In this document: one piece after another, positions 53,961 to 63,809 of the stretch
Layout: each line of letters begins with the position of its first letter
How positions within the stretch are numbered: position 1 is the stretch's first letter
Made by a program: the position numbers and the translations under genes
Assembly: GCF_014636315.1 (NCBI RefSeq)
Contig: NZ_BMED01000003.1
Coordinates: 124,001-188,000 of the forward strand
Origin: Parundibacterium terreum
Lineage (GTDB): Bacteria; Pseudomonadota; Gammaproteobacteria; Burkholderiales; Burkholderiaceae_D
Length of the DNA: 64,000 nt
Direction of reading: 5' to 3'
The notes under the pieces: generated by a model
Database searches by the model: none
What the model was told of the DNA's origin: nothing
What the model saw: only the letters and a program-made list of their open reading frames with translations

Positions 53961-56573
53961 TTAGATTCTTGCGCGCACTTCTTCTTCCAGGGCAGCGGCG
54001 ACTTTTGTCACAACGCTGGCCCAGTCTCCGCGCTCTGTCTGACGAAACAGGCGCATTACATGCGGATACCATGGCGAATCCGGCCTATCCAGGTGCCAGC
54101 GCCAGTCGGTGCCTATAGCCGGCAGTAAAACCCAGCATGGCTTGCCTAGCGCCGCAGCGAGATGCGCTATAGCCGTATCTACGCAAATCACCAGGTCGAG
54201 TTGGGCGACGATGGCAGCCGTGTCTGCAAAGTCGGCGATGTCTTTCCCCAACGACACGATTGCCTGATTGGAAGCTGCCGTATCTGCCTCGGTTTCTCCC
54301 TGCCACTTTTGCAGGCTGACGAAGGCGACTTCGGGAATATTCCACAGCGGAGCGAGCGTCTCAAGTCCGGGCAGCGAGCGATTGGCGTCGTTTTTGTGAA
54401 CAGCATTACCTTTCCAGACCAGGCCTACTTTAAATTTCGCCAGAGGCAAACGTGTTTGCCATTTATCTATACGGCTGGGCAGTGGATGCAAATAAGGAAG
54501 GGTGGCTGGTATCGACTCCAGCGTAGTTCCAAAGTGCAGCGGCAGGCTCAAGGCGAAAGACCAGTAATGGTGGGGAGGCAAAGATGCCATATCCGTGACG
54601 ACAGTGTCGACGCCTGCTGCGGTTTCCAGCAAGGCTTTGAGCGGAGGCGTGCAGAACAAACTCAGCTTGGAGACTCCACGTTCTTTGAGCAGGGGCGCGT
54701 AGCGGATAAACTGGATAAAGTCGCCGAAGCCTTGTTCGGCAAAAATCAGGATATCTTTACCTGCCAGGTCTTCTCCTTGCCATTGCGGAGAAGAGGAGAC
54801 CGCTGATATTGTGCTATGGAATTCTTTGATGGATGGCGCATAACGAGATTCGTAGTAAGGCCAGCCCTCGGCGTATTTCCCTTGTGATAGGAGCAGCATG
54901 CCAAGATTCAGCGAGGCCTTGCTGAGATTGGGGTCGATCTTCAATGCCTCCTTATAACTTAAGGAGGCTTCTTCAAACTGTCCGGCATAGTTAAGTGCCA
55001 TTGCCAGATAGATGTATGCATCGGCATAGTCCGGTTTGATTTCCAGCGCACGGCGAAAGCTTGCCACTGCCAGTTCCCACTGGCCGAGGTCTGTCAGTGC
55101 GTTGCCCAGGTTGTTGTGTGCGACGGCAAATTTGGGGTCGATTTCTATTGCGCGGCGGCAGCTCTGCACGGCTTGCTCCGCTTGCTTCAGGCCAGTCAAT
55201 ACGTTGCCGAGGTTGCTATGTGCAATAGAAGAATTAGGCTCAAGTTCCAATGCACGCCGATAGCTCGATGCGGCATCTTCCAGCAGATCAAGCTCACTCA
55301 GGGCCTTTCCCAGATTGATATGCCCGGAAAAAAAATCGGGTTTAATAGCCAAGGCTTGCCGAAGGCTCTGTACTGCCGCGTTCGTTTGGCCCAGTTCCAT
55401 CAGGGCCAGGCCGAGAGCATTGTGTGCTTCCGCGTAATCAGGCTTGATTGACAGCGCTTTGCGGCAGCTTGCCGCTGCCTCTAGCGGATGCCCCAGTTCC
55501 CGTAGTACGGTACCCATGCCGTTAAGGGCATCGACACACAAGGGATCTATGCGCAAGATCCTGGTAAAGCAGTCCGATGCATCCTCTAGCCGGCCTGCAT
55601 CCCGCAAAACACCGGCAAGGTTGATAGATGCATTGATATTTTGCGGAGAAATTGCCAGCACATTTTGGTAACACGCTATGGCGTCATCCCATTTTCTTTG
55701 AGCCCGCAGAGCGTCTCCCAGATTGATATGTGCATTGATATGCTGCGGATTAATCCCGAGGGCCGCACGGAAATGTGCTATTGCCTCATCTGGCTTTTGC
55801 AGCGCTAGCAGTGCCAAGGCAATGTCGTAGTGCAAAGAGTCTGATCTGGGGTTAAGCGACAATGCTTTCTGATAAATGGTTACCGCCTCATGCCAATTTT
55901 CTTTCTTGATATGAGTCAAAGCCAGATTGGCGAGAACTTCGGCATGATCCGGCTGAATGGCCAGCGCACTCTGAAAACTGGATAGCGCCGAATCAAACTG
56001 ATTCTCCTGGTAATACAAGTTCCCCAGGTAGAAGTGCAATTCCAGGAAATTTGGATTAAATGTGAGTCCCTGTGTCGCTACTTGTTTTGCTTCGTCTATA
56101 CGCCCAGATTGAGAAAGCAGCAGGCAAAGATCTCTACAGGCGGCTTCAAAATCCGGTACGAGCTTCAGCGCCTGACGGAAATGCGAACAGGCCTGGTCGA
56201 CCTTTCCCTTGAGTTGGCATATGGTTCCCAGCATGTAATGCGTGTCGGCATTGCTCGGATCAATGGATAGCGCTTGTGTAAGGGAGTGCATCGCATCATC
56301 GTATTGCTGCTGCTCTCTCAGTACAAAACCGAGATTGCTATACGCTTTCGCAAATTTGGGATTAATGGCAATCGCCTGCCGATAGCACTGCGCCGCCGCC
56401 GCGAAATTGCCTGCGCCAAGATGAGCATCTCCCTGCGTCTTGTGGTGGATGCTTTGATCCACAGAGGGAGCATTATTTGCTTCGGGCAGAGCTTTAGACG
56501 GAGTTGGATCAGCTTTTACTGCGGGGGACGACAGGAGCTGCTTAATCCAGTTGCGCATTGTTTGTTTTTTCAT
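53961..56573 (-). CDS. 16-TPR protein with C-terminal glycosyltransferase-like domain
   Basis: 870 aa from ATG 56573 (MKKQTMRNWIKQ); ATG 56558 is possible and the open frame upstream to 56795 is AT-rich non-coding in look. Sixteen 34-residue TPR units cover about 45-590, many close copies of AxxHxNLGxxLxxxGxxxxAxxSxRxAL. The last 300 residues (DILIFAEQGFGDFIQFIRYAP, VGLVWKGN, LVICVDTAIAHLAAALGKPCWVLLP) are a GT9/heptosyltransferase-type fold, as in TPR-linked glycosyltransferases that modify surface or flagellar proteins. Confidence 0.9.
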   Translation of the reverse strand: MKKQTMRNWIKQLLSSPAVKADPTPSKALPEANNAPSVDQSIHHKTQGDAHLGAGNFAAAAQCYRQAIAINPKFAKAYSNLGFVLREQQQYDDAMHSLTQALSIDPSNADTHYMLGTICQLKGKVDQACSHFRQALKLVPDFEAACRDLCLLLSQSGRIDEAKQVATQGLTFNPNFLELHFYLGNLYYQENQFDSALSSFQSALAIQPDHAEVLANLALTHIKKENWHEAVTIYQKALSLNPRSDSLHYDIALALLALQKPDEAIAHFRAALGINPQHINAHINLGDALRAQRKWDDAIACYQNVLAISPQNINASINLAGVLRDAGRLEDASDCFTRILRIDPLCVDALNGMGTVLRELGHPLEAAASCRKALSIKPDYAEAHNALGLALMELGQTNAAVQSLRQALAIKPDFFSGHINLGKALSELDLLEDAASSYRRALELEPNSSIAHSNLGNVLTGLKQAEQAVQSCRRAIEIDPKFAVAHNNLGNALTDLGQWELAVASFRRALEIKPDYADAYIYLAMALNYAGQFEEASLSYKEALKIDPNLSKASLNLGMLLLSQGKYAEGWPYYESRYAPSIKEFHSTISAVSSSPQWQGEDLAGKDILIFAEQGFGDFIQFIRYAPLLKERGVSKLSLFCTPPLKALLETAAGVDTVVTDMASLPPHHYWSFALSLPLHFGTTLESIPATLPYLHPLPSRIDKWQTRLPLAKFKVGLVWKGNAVHKNDANRSLPGLETLAPLWNIPEVAFVSLQKWQGETEADTAASNQAIVSLGKDIADFADTAAIVAQLDLVICVDTAIAHLAAALGKPCWVLLPAIGTDWRWHLDRPDSPWYPHVMRLFRQTERGDWASVVTKVAAALEEEVRARI

Positions 56574-56897
56574 GAAAGATGAGAATGTCGCGCCTGATTG
56601 ACAGGGCGCGTCCGTGGAAAGCCGGTACCAGCCTGGCGATCCAGTATATCTCAGACATGTGAGCGAGTGGCATTGAACATATTCTTCCGGCCACCAGGAA
56701 ATCTTATCCTGCTGGAGTTTGTTATTTTGTGAGACTGGTGAATTGCTAAGGATGCAAGCATGCAATGGCAGCTTGTGCCATTGCATGAAATCCATTTGAA
56801 TATCTTGAAACGACTGCAGGTATCAGGCAAGCCGAACCGCCCCAAGCTCAGGATGAAATGCTTGCGCCGAACCGGGTAACGGCGCACCGCCTGTGGT

Positions 56898-57554
56898 TTA
56901 GCTGGCGACCAGACCGGCCGCGATGTTGATTGTCAGCCCCAGGATAGCGACATTGAACAGAAAACTCAGCACCGACTGCGCCAGCACAGTCTTACGCATA
57001 GGCTTGCTCATCACAGTGATATCCGATGTCTGGGCGGCGACTGCGATCGTGAACGAGAAATACAGGAAATCCCAATAATCCGGATTCTGTTCATCCTCAG
57101 GAAAACGCAGGCAGTGCTGGTGGCTTTTGGATTGATAAAAAATCAGCGCATAGTGAAAAGTAAATAGTACGGCAACCAGGCACCAGGAGCCAAAGACGGT
57201 AGATGCCGTCAATGCGTAATGCAGCAGTTTGTGACTGAAGGACAGGTCCTTGATGGCCGACAGCTCCAGCACAATGGCCGCCAGGCTGGCGACGGCGGCG
57301 ATCGACATGATGGCCAGGATGGCGGCGGCGCCGCGATGCTCCTTCTCTGCTATGGTGCGTATCCTGGCGTGGCTGGCATGCGCCATCAGCCAGCCTATCA
57401 GACACAGGTAGGGCCAGATAATGGCATTCCAGCCGAGCAGGGCGCGAGTGACGGGATTGACGCTGGCCGGTATCAATAGCGTAACCGCAATGCCGAAGGC
57501 GATGGCCGACATCAGGCGTGGACGAGTGCGGATGATTCTGTGCAGGGTAGACAT
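56898..57554 (-). CDS. DUF1345 family membrane protein
   Basis: 218 aa with about five membrane segments (SAIAFGIAVTLLIPASV, IIWPYLCLIGWLMAH, ILAIMSIAAVASLAAIVLEL, STVFGSWCLVAVLFTFHYALIFY, VLSFLFNVAILGLTINIAAGLV). The DUF1345 core with DYWDFLYFSFTIAVAAQTSD is conserved; it looks like a potassium-channel pore-region relative, but no function is known. Its promoter carries a Pho-box-like repeat array at 57616-57656. Confidence 0.9.
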   Translation of the reverse strand: MSTLHRIIRTRPRLMSAIAFGIAVTLLIPASVNPVTRALLGWNAIIWPYLCLIGWLMAHASHARIRTIAEKEHRGAAAILAIMSIAAVASLAAIVLELSAIKDLSFSHKLLHYALTASTVFGSWCLVAVLFTFHYALIFYQSKSHQHCLRFPEDEQNPDYWDFLYFSFTIAVAAQTSDITVMSKPMRKTVLAQSVLSFLFNVAILGLTINIAAGLVAS

Positions 57555-57615
57555 AATGGGTATTTTCCGATGTTACTACTGAATACTGAAGATATAGCCA
57601 GATTGCTCCGCCAAG

Positions 57616-57656
57616 CTGTCAGCAGCATGACGCAATGCTGACAAAATCCTGACAAA
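57616..57656 (-). promoter_or_regulatory. Tandem response-regulator (PhoB-like) repeat array
   Basis: On the minus strand TTGTCAG, TTGTCAG, GCGTCAT and CTGACAG follow each other with an exact 11-bp period (7-bp units, 4-bp spacers); the first three match the PhoB half-site CTGTCAT at about five of seven bases. Lies 62-102 bp upstream of the DUF1345 start; TATATC at 57591-57596 may be its -10. Confidence 0.4.
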
Positions 57657-57837
57657 TAGAAATTCAAAATGCAGGTATGATCCAGTTACGCATCTCATAT
57701 GCGGCGTAGCCATGACTGGCCGCATCAGGTACTTGCCGTTACACAGAGGCTGCTCTCAAGAGTGCACTTTATGTCACACTTCATGCATCGTCTCATGATC
57801 ATGATTTACCCGAGAACCAAATTCTGGAAGGAAAGAC

Positions 57838-58944
57838 GTGGCAAATCAAAATACGGTATTGATATTGCAGGGTGGCGGTGCATTGGGCGCCTACCAGGCG
57901 GGTGTCTATCAGCAGCTGCACGAGAAGGATGTCACCGTAGACTGGGTGATAGGAACGTCGATAGGTGCGATCAATTCCGCGCTGATTGCGGGTAATCCGC
58001 CGGAGCTCCGCGTGGCCCAGCTCAAGGCATTCTGGGACAGCCTCGCTCCCTGGGCACCGAGCATGAGCAATTGGTGGGGCGCCTTTTCTCCGCTGAGCAA
58101 TCTGACGCACTCGATGAATACGCTGGGAACCCTGATGAACGGCGTGGATGGGTTCTTCAAGCCGCGTGTGGGAGCAAGCTCGGACATCAACACCGAAGTA
58201 CCGCTGAAAGAGATGGGTTTCTACGATACCTCGCCGTTGAAAACGACGCTGGAAAAATACGTTGATTTCGATTACCTGAATAACGGTAAAACCCGCATCA
58301 GCGTTTGCGCCGTTGATATCGATACAGGCCAAAGCGTTGTCTTCGACAGCAAAAACGGCAAGATCCTGCCGGAACATATCATGGCCAGCGGAGCGCTGCC
58401 GCCCGGCTTTCCGCCGATAGAAATTGAGGGCAAGGCCTACTGGGACGGCGGCATCTATTCCAACTCACCGCTGACAGTCTTCCTGGGTGACGGCGTTGAC
58501 CGGGATGCGCTGTGCTTCATGGTGGATCTGTGGGACCCCAGCGAGACGCGGCCCAAGTCCATTGCCGAGGCGCTGGCCCGCTACAAGAGCATACAGTACG
58601 CGAGCCGCTCGCAAGAGCAGCTGGAAGTGTATCAGGTGGTCAGGGATTTGCAGAAAGCGATACGCGTGCTGTCTGAGAAAATTCCCGCCGCAGAACGCAA
58701 GAAAAAAGACGTGCAGGCCCTGATGCAACTGGGCTGCGACCATACAGTCAATGTCGTCAACCTGATCATGAAGGCGGCGCCGCAGGACCAGTATTTCAAG
58801 GATATCGACTTTAGCGCTGCGACGATCCATGCTCGCTGGCAGGCAGGCATACACGATTGCCAGCGTGCTTTGAAGCACAAGACATGGCTGCAGCCTTTGC
58901 CGCCGCACGCCGGCCTGGTGATACACGAGCTTCCCCAAGAGTAA
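57838..58944 (+). CDS. Patatin-like phospholipase
   Basis: 368 aa from GTG 57838 (GGAAAGAC directly in front). Catalytic features are complete: oxyanion GGGALGAYQAG (12-22), serine elbow GTSIG with Ser41, and Asp203 in YWDGG. A helical C-terminal part (about 250-340) follows. In betaproteobacteria this patatin class is found next to acetoacetate decarboxylase and hydroxybutyrate genes and may act in PHB granule or lipid turnover; that link is inference. The next gene starts 9 bp later. Confidence 0.93.
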   Translation: MANQNTVLILQGGGALGAYQAGVYQQLHEKDVTVDWVIGTSIGAINSALIAGNPPELRVAQLKAFWDSLAPWAPSMSNWWGAFSPLSNLTHSMNTLGTLMNGVDGFFKPRVGASSDINTEVPLKEMGFYDTSPLKTTLEKYVDFDYLNNGKTRISVCAVDIDTGQSVVFDSKNGKILPEHIMASGALPPGFPPIEIEGKAYWDGGIYSNSPLTVFLGDGVDRDALCFMVDLWDPSETRPKSIAEALARYKSIQYASRSQEQLEVYQVVRDLQKAIRVLSEKIPAAERKKKDVQALMQLGCDHTVNVVNLIMKAAPQDQYFKDIDFSAATIHARWQAGIHDCQRALKHKTWLQPLPPHAGLVIHELPQE

Positions 58945-58953
58945 AGGACTGCC

Positions 58954-59712
58954 ATGACTGAAGAAGAAGTATTGCGCGATGCGTTCGCGATGCCGCTGCA
59001 TAATCCGGCTTTTCCGCCCGGCCCGTACCGCTTTGTTGACCGTGAATACCTGATCATCACCTACCGCACAGATCCCGAGCTGTTGCAGAAAATGATCCCG
59101 GCGCCGCTGAAAATGATCGATCCCATCGTCAAGTACGAGTTCATCAATATGCCGGATTCGACCGGCTTCGGCCACTATTGCGAATCGGGCCAGGTGATAC
59201 CTGTGACCCTGGATGGTGTGGAGGGCGGTTATGTGCACAGCATGTATCTGAACGATCATCCGCCGATTGCTGCCGGCCGCGAATTATGGGGTTTCCCCAA
59301 GAAGCTGGGCGACCCGGAACTTCGCGTACACAAGGATACCTTGATAGGAACGCTGGACTATAGCGATTTCCGGGTATCCACCGGCACCATGGGTTTCAAG
59401 CACAAGACACTGGATGGCGAGGCAGTCAAAAAAAGCATGGCCACGCCCAGTTTCCTGTTGAAGGTGGTTCCGCATGTGGACGGTACACCGCGCATCTGCG
59501 AGCTGGTGCAATACAGCCTGACGGATATCGTCATCAAGGGAGCCTGGAGCGGCCCGGGTGCCTTGCAACTGAATCCGCATGCGCTGGCGCCGGTGGCGGC
59601 ACTGCCGGTGCTGGAGGTCTTGTCCGCCGTGCATATCCTGGCGGACCTGACCCTGCCTTACGGCACCGTCGCCTACGACTATCTGGCACCGCCGGGATCC
59701 AGGCGGAAATAG
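58954..59712 (+). CDS. adc: Acetoacetate decarboxylase
   Basis: 252 aa. [14 protein letters not shown] carries the Schiff-base lysine pair Lys116/Lys117, as in the clostridial enzyme, and the family segments [16 protein letters not shown] and [13 protein letters not shown] are clear. It converts acetoacetate to acetone and CO2. Nine bp after the patatin gene, so one operon; together with the acetoacetate--CoA ligase at 15655 it shows two fates for acetoacetate in this genome segment. Some family members have other activities, which cannot be excluded. Confidence 0.93.
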   Translation: MTEEEVLRDAFAMPLHNPAFPPGPYRFVDREYLIITYRTDPELLQKMIPAPLKMIDPIVKYEFINMPDSTGFGHYCESGQVIPVTLDGVEGGYVHSMYLNDHPPIAAGRELWGFPKKLGDPELRVHKDTLIGTLDYSDFRVSTGTMGFKHKTLDGEAVKKSMATPSFLLKVVPHVDGTPRICELVQYSLTDIVIKGAWSGPGALQLNPHALAPVAALPVLEVLSAVHILADLTLPYGTVAYDYLAPPGSRRK

Positions 59713-59736
59713 GCTTGCCCTAAGGCTGCGCCTAGC

Positions 59737-60429
59737 TTAGGTCTCGCTCCATTGGCGCAGCAGGTTGTGATACACGCCTATCAATTTACGGCGGGCACTT
59801 TCCTCGGCCTGGGTCTGGTTCAAGGTCTGGATCGCATTGTCCATATCGAACAGCATCGCGCGCTGGCCGTCATCCCGAACCAGGCTCTGTATCCAGAAAA
59901 AGCATCCAGTGCGGATGCCGCGTGTAATCGGCGTTACCTGATGCAGGCTGGTGGCCGGGTAGATGACCATGTCGCCGGCGTCCAGCTTGACCGCATGCGT
60001 GCCATAGGTATCTTCCACTTCCAGTTCACCGCCGTCATAGTCTTGCTGATCGCTCAGGAATAGCGTGGCGGAGATATCGGTGCGCAGTTTGCGGCCATGA
60101 TGCGGATGGATGCGCACGCTGCCATCTACGTGCGCGCCAAAGTGCATGCCTTCGCCATAGCGGTTGAACATGGGCGGATAGACGATATTCGGTAGCGCCG
60201 CACTGATGAACAGAGGATGGCGCTCCAGTGCCGACAGGATAATGTGCTGGCATTGTTGCGCCACTTCCGAACGTTCGTCTATCTGCTGGTTGAATTTGAC
60301 CGGCGCCCCCTGATAACCCGCTGTGACCCGGCCATCGACCCAGGCATCGCCTGCCTGGGCCAACAGGGAGCGCACCGCCGCCAGTTGTTGAGCATCTAGT
60401 ACTTTGGGAATACAAACCAGCATCGGCAC
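59737..60429 (-). CDS. piuC: PKHD-type Fe(II)/2-oxoglutarate hydroxylase PiuC
   Basis: 230 aa; start ATG 60429 or 60423 (MLVCIPKVL), the latter matching homologs. The double-stranded beta-helix iron site is HxD at His100/Asp102 with distal His163 (SLHQVTP), and Arg173 binds 2-oxoglutarate; the family marks FNQQIDERS and MFNRYGEGMHFGAHVDG are present. PiuC/YbiX proteins are iron-regulated hydroxylases of unknown substrate, almost always next to a catecholate siderophore receptor, as here (57 bp behind it). Confidence 0.93.
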   Translation of the reverse strand: MPMLVCIPKVLDAQQLAAVRSLLAQAGDAWVDGRVTAGYQGAPVKFNQQIDERSEVAQQCQHIILSALERHPLFISAALPNIVYPPMFNRYGEGMHFGAHVDGSVRIHPHHGRKLRTDISATLFLSDQQDYDGGELEVEDTYGTHAVKLDAGDMVIYPATSLHQVTPITRGIRTGCFFWIQSLVRDDGQRAMLFDMDNAIQTLNQTQAEESARRKLIGVYHNLLRQWSET

Positions 60430-60485
60430 CTCTGAACAATCAACATTTACCCGTTAAACCAACATACGGAATCTACATACAGAAT

Positions 60486-62711
60486 TTACATACGATAGGA
60501 GAATGACAGCATTGCTGCACGTCCGGTACCCGGAACCGCGCGGCCGCCGTCAGACTGGATCAGCGCATCGTAATACATTTTGTTGGTCAGATTGAAGACA
60601 TTCAGGCGGATGTCGTATTTTGGCTGCTTGTAGGCAGCCGTTGCATCCCAGCGCGTGTAGCCGCCCACGCGTACGGTGTCGGTGGAATTGGCAAAGCGCT
60701 CAGACATGTAGACCGGGCCGCCGCCCAGCTCCCAGTGCGGGGCCACTTCATAGATGGTCCACGCCGTCAGCGTGTTTTTAGGCGTGTTGCCCGGTACCTT
60801 GCCCAGCGTGCCATCGAGCGCTGAGGCGCCTGCGATCTTCGCATCCAGGTAGCTATAGTTGACCGCCAGCTGCAGCTGCTTGTTGACGCGGCCGGTAGCG
60901 CCGGCGCGGAAACCGTTCACTCTCACCGTGCCCAGTAATTCATACACGCCGGTGCTGACCAGGCTGCGCGCATTATCTTTCTGAATCTGGAATATTGCCG
61001 AATTCACTGCCAGATTGCCGTCCGCCAGATCCCATTTGCCGCCTATCTCATACGAACGATTTTTTTCCGGATCCAGGTTTTGCTGGCCGGTAGTGCCGGT
61101 CAGCTGTTCCAGCGAAGGATTGAACGAAGTGCCATAAGATACATAGTAGGACTGGGTCTTGCCCGGCTGCCAGATGCCGCCCAGGCGCACGCTGGTGAAG
61201 TCTATCGACTGGCTCGCGTAGCCCAGGGTAGTGCTGCCCTTGGTGTTCTGCGAGTTGATGGAATTGGTGATGCTGGCGGAATAATGATCATAGCGCAGGC
61301 CGCCTGCCAGCTTGAATTCCGGTGTCAGCTCTATCGTGTCGTTGAAATACGTCGCCGCGGTATTGGCAGAACCTCCCGCCAGATTGCCCGTGCTGGTGGG
61401 CACATTGGCCGGAGAATCGCCATTGCCCGGATTCAGCAGCGGCACGCAGGCAACATAGCCGGCAGTGGTGCCGGCGGGGTTCAGGTTCACGCCGTTGCAG
61501 GTGCCGTTACGGTAGTAGCCCTGGTTGCGGTAGCCGTCGTGACCCAGTTCCAGCCCAAGCAGCAAATCATGCTTGGAGCCGCCCAGGCTGAATTTGGCAG
61601 ACAGTTCACTTTGGTTGAATACCGAATAGTCACGGATATCGCGGTCATGGCTCTGGATGCGCTCATACAGGCTGGACAGCGGCAGGCTGCTGGTCGCTGA
61701 CGGCGTCAGCGCGATAAAGCCGGCGGCCGAAATGGTGCCTATGGTATTCGGCGCGGTTTCAATCGCGCTGGTTTTGACGTAGTTGAACTGCGTCATATTG
61801 CGCAACGTGATATCCGAAGTCAGCTTGTGCTGTATCGATGCGTTCAATGCAGCGATGTCGGAATCGGTATGGTCGTCGTTATAGCCGTACGCGGTATTCC
61901 TGTCCACCGGTGCAGGGCGGCCGTTCAGCGGGCCTACGCCATAATCCGGCATGTCGTGATTGTGCTGCAGCAAGGCAGACAGCGTGATCTCCGTCGGTGT
62001 GCCTATGCCGAACCTGGCCGATGGCGCGAGGCCGAAATCCTGCAGCTTGCTCTGGTCACGCGTTGTTGCATCACCGTCCTGCGCCATGGCTGTTACGCGC
62101 ACCGCGGATGTTTCCGACAGCGGCGTGTTGTAGTCCACGGTTGCCCTGACCAGACCGTTGGTGGTAACGGAACCGCCGACTTCAGTGAACTGTTTCAGCG
62201 TCGGTTTTTTTGTGACTTGGTTGATCACGCCGCCGGTTGAGCCGCGGCCGAACAGCATCGATGAGGGCCCCATCAATACTTCAATGGAGTCCAGAGCAAA
62301 GGTGTCGCGGAAATACTGTCCGCGGTCACGGAAGCCGTCCAGATAAATATCGGTGCGCGCAGAGAAACCGTTCAGGTTGACGTTGTTGCCGATTTGGCCG
62401 CCCTCGGCGCCACCCAGCGTTATGCCGGAGACGTTGCGCAAGGCATCCGCCATCGAGTTTGCACCCTGCGATTGCATCAACGCCTTATTCACGACTGTCA
62501 CCGATTGAGGGATATCGCGGATATCGGCAGGCAGCTTGCCCAGAGAAACCGCACCGGGCGCGAAATCATTTTTGCTCCCCTGGATAACGACCTCAGGCAA
62601 GGCGGAACTTACGCCTGCGGCTACCTGAGGCGTCGCCTGTTGCGCTAGCAAAGGCAGAGGGCTGGCAAATAGAGTGAACAAGGCTGCTGCGATCGGGGTA
62701 CGGCGTATCAT
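60486..62711 (-). CDS. TonB-dependent catecholate siderophore receptor (Fiu-like)
   Basis: 741 aa. Signal peptide (AALFTLFASPLPLLAQ), plug domain about 50-170 with LPADIRDIPQSVTVVNKALMQSQ, LRNVSGITLGGAEGGQIGNNVNLNGF and DSIEVLMGPSSMLFGRGSTGGVINQVTK, then the barrel ending with the terminal SFSYRM. Wording fits the TonB-siderophore group (Fiu/CirA type). A Fur-box-like site lies 80 bp upstream and piuC follows on the same strand, so it is an iron-repressed uptake pair. Confidence 0.94.
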   Translation of the reverse strand: MIRRTPIAAALFTLFASPLPLLAQQATPQVAAGVSSALPEVVIQGSKNDFAPGAVSLGKLPADIRDIPQSVTVVNKALMQSQGANSMADALRNVSGITLGGAEGGQIGNNVNLNGFSARTDIYLDGFRDRGQYFRDTFALDSIEVLMGPSSMLFGRGSTGGVINQVTKKPTLKQFTEVGGSVTTNGLVRATVDYNTPLSETSAVRVTAMAQDGDATTRDQSKLQDFGLAPSARFGIGTPTEITLSALLQHNHDMPDYGVGPLNGRPAPVDRNTAYGYNDDHTDSDIAALNASIQHKLTSDITLRNMTQFNYVKTSAIETAPNTIGTISAAGFIALTPSATSSLPLSSLYERIQSHDRDIRDYSVFNQSELSAKFSLGGSKHDLLLGLELGHDGYRNQGYYRNGTCNGVNLNPAGTTAGYVACVPLLNPGNGDSPANVPTSTGNLAGGSANTAATYFNDTIELTPEFKLAGGLRYDHYSASITNSINSQNTKGSTTLGYASQSIDFTSVRLGGIWQPGKTQSYYVSYGTSFNPSLEQLTGTTGQQNLDPEKNRSYEIGGKWDLADGNLAVNSAIFQIQKDNARSLVSTGVYELLGTVRVNGFRAGATGRVNKQLQLAVNYSYLDAKIAGASALDGTLGKVPGNTPKNTLTAWTIYEVAPHWELGGGPVYMSERFANSTDTVRVGGYTRWDATAAYKQPKYDIRLNVFNLTNKMYYDALIQSDGGRAVPGTGRAAMLSFSYRM

Positions 62712-62790
62712 TTTATTGTCTTTCTAATAAAGTGCTTTGAATTAGCGCAAAATTTCCGGCGCTAATTGGTAAAAGAAGTGTAATTGTAAT

Positions 62791-62809
62791 TTAAATGAGA
62801 ATCGTTTGT
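62791..62809. promoter_or_regulatory. Fur box candidate
   Basis: AATGAGAATC (62794-62803) matches the central ten positions of the Fur consensus exactly; 12 of 19 positions match overall. It lies 80 bp upstream of the siderophore receptor start and also near the divergent binding-protein gene. Confidence 0.6.
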
Positions 62810-62944
62810 GTTTCTCTTTGTGTCATTGTTGCTAATCAAGCAGAGCAGCTTCGCATGGTGTTACATGCCAGTCCTTTGCGCAGTGCCAAGCTTGCTTGTA
62901 AGATCTATTCTTTGTTTCAATTGCAATCCTTCCAAAGAAAACGA

Positions 62945-63721
62945 ATGCCTCTTCGTTACGCCATACTCGCCATTTGCTTCTATGTTTGTCACGGTTTTGC
63001 GTATTGCGCTCCGAAAGAGGTGGTGTTGCTGATTGGTGAGGCATTGGATGAAAAAGGGAGTCCGCGAGCGTTGGCCCCAGCCAGGCGTGCCTTGCTCAGC
63101 TATCTAGAGCAGGCGCTGAATGTTAAATTTGAGATAAGGATGTACCCTTGGGCCCGCGTGGAAAGTAATGCGGCCAACGGCGAGGGAATAGTGCTGGGCT
63201 TGTCAAAAAACGTCGATCGTCTGGCCCGGTTTCATTTCTCCGAAGCGGCCTACGCCAACAACTTGTGGCTGGTGACACGCAGCGATTCCAGGTTTTCTTT
63301 TAATTCGATCCAGGACCTGAAGGGCAAGTCGATAGGGGCGGTACGCGGATTCAGTTATGGCCCCGAGTTCGATCTCGCGAAAAACAAGGTCTTCCATGTG
63401 GAGGAAGATATTTCTTCGCGCTCATCCAGGCTAAAGAAGCTGCTTAGCAAGAGGATGGATGCCTTATTGGTATATCAACTTTCGACCGACTCGGCGGAAG
63501 AGGTAGAGGCCGGTATCAATGCCTTCATGGCAAATGAGGTCAAGGACATGGCTTTGCCTGCCAAGGTGTCATTCAGCGTACTGCCCAAACCCTTGCAGGT
63601 GGATTTCATCTATTTTTGTATCGCAAAGAACAAGGATGACGGCCTCATCGCGCGCATCAATGCGGCTCTTGCAAATGGACGGAAAACAGGTGATTTGGCT
63701 CGAGCGTTGAAAGGGCCTTAG
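62945..63721 (+). CDS. Periplasmic substrate-binding protein, family 3 (orphan)
   Basis: 258 aa from ATG 62945, which opens a signal peptide (MPLRYAILAICFYVCHGFAYC); the frame is open to 62795 but that part overlaps the control region. Family 3 features: ALLSYLEQALNVKFEIRMYPWARVE, SIQDLKGKSIGAVRGFSYGPEF and a final KNKDDGLIARINAALA. No permease or ATPase gene lies nearby, so it may be a sensor or an amino acid-binding protein acting with distant parts. A terminator follows. Confidence 0.85.
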   Translation: MPLRYAILAICFYVCHGFAYCAPKEVVLLIGEALDEKGSPRALAPARRALLSYLEQALNVKFEIRMYPWARVESNAANGEGIVLGLSKNVDRLARFHFSEAAYANNLWLVTRSDSRFSFNSIQDLKGKSIGAVRGFSYGPEFDLAKNKVFHVEEDISSRSSRLKKLLSKRMDALLVYQLSTDSAEEVEAGINAFMANEVKDMALPAKVSFSVLPKPLQVDFIYFCIAKNKDDGLIARINAALANGRKTGDLARALKGP

Positions 63722-63781
63722 CGGCAGAAGCTTTTTTGACGCCAGTTTTGTTGCCAACTGATCCTGCCTATGTCGATAGCA

Positions 63782-63809
63782 AAACACCAGGCCGTGGCCT
63801 GGTGTTTTT
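63782..63809 (+). terminator. Intrinsic terminator after the binding-protein gene
   Basis: Perfect 12-bp stem AAACACCAGGCC / GGCCTGGTGTTT, 2-nt loop, then further T. The remaining 190 bases of the window show no gene. Confidence 0.88.

Noticed and set aside
59719-59742. Terminator between adc and piuC
   Set aside because: CCTAAG/CTTAGG symmetry is present but the stem is short, has no T-run and overlaps the piuC stop.
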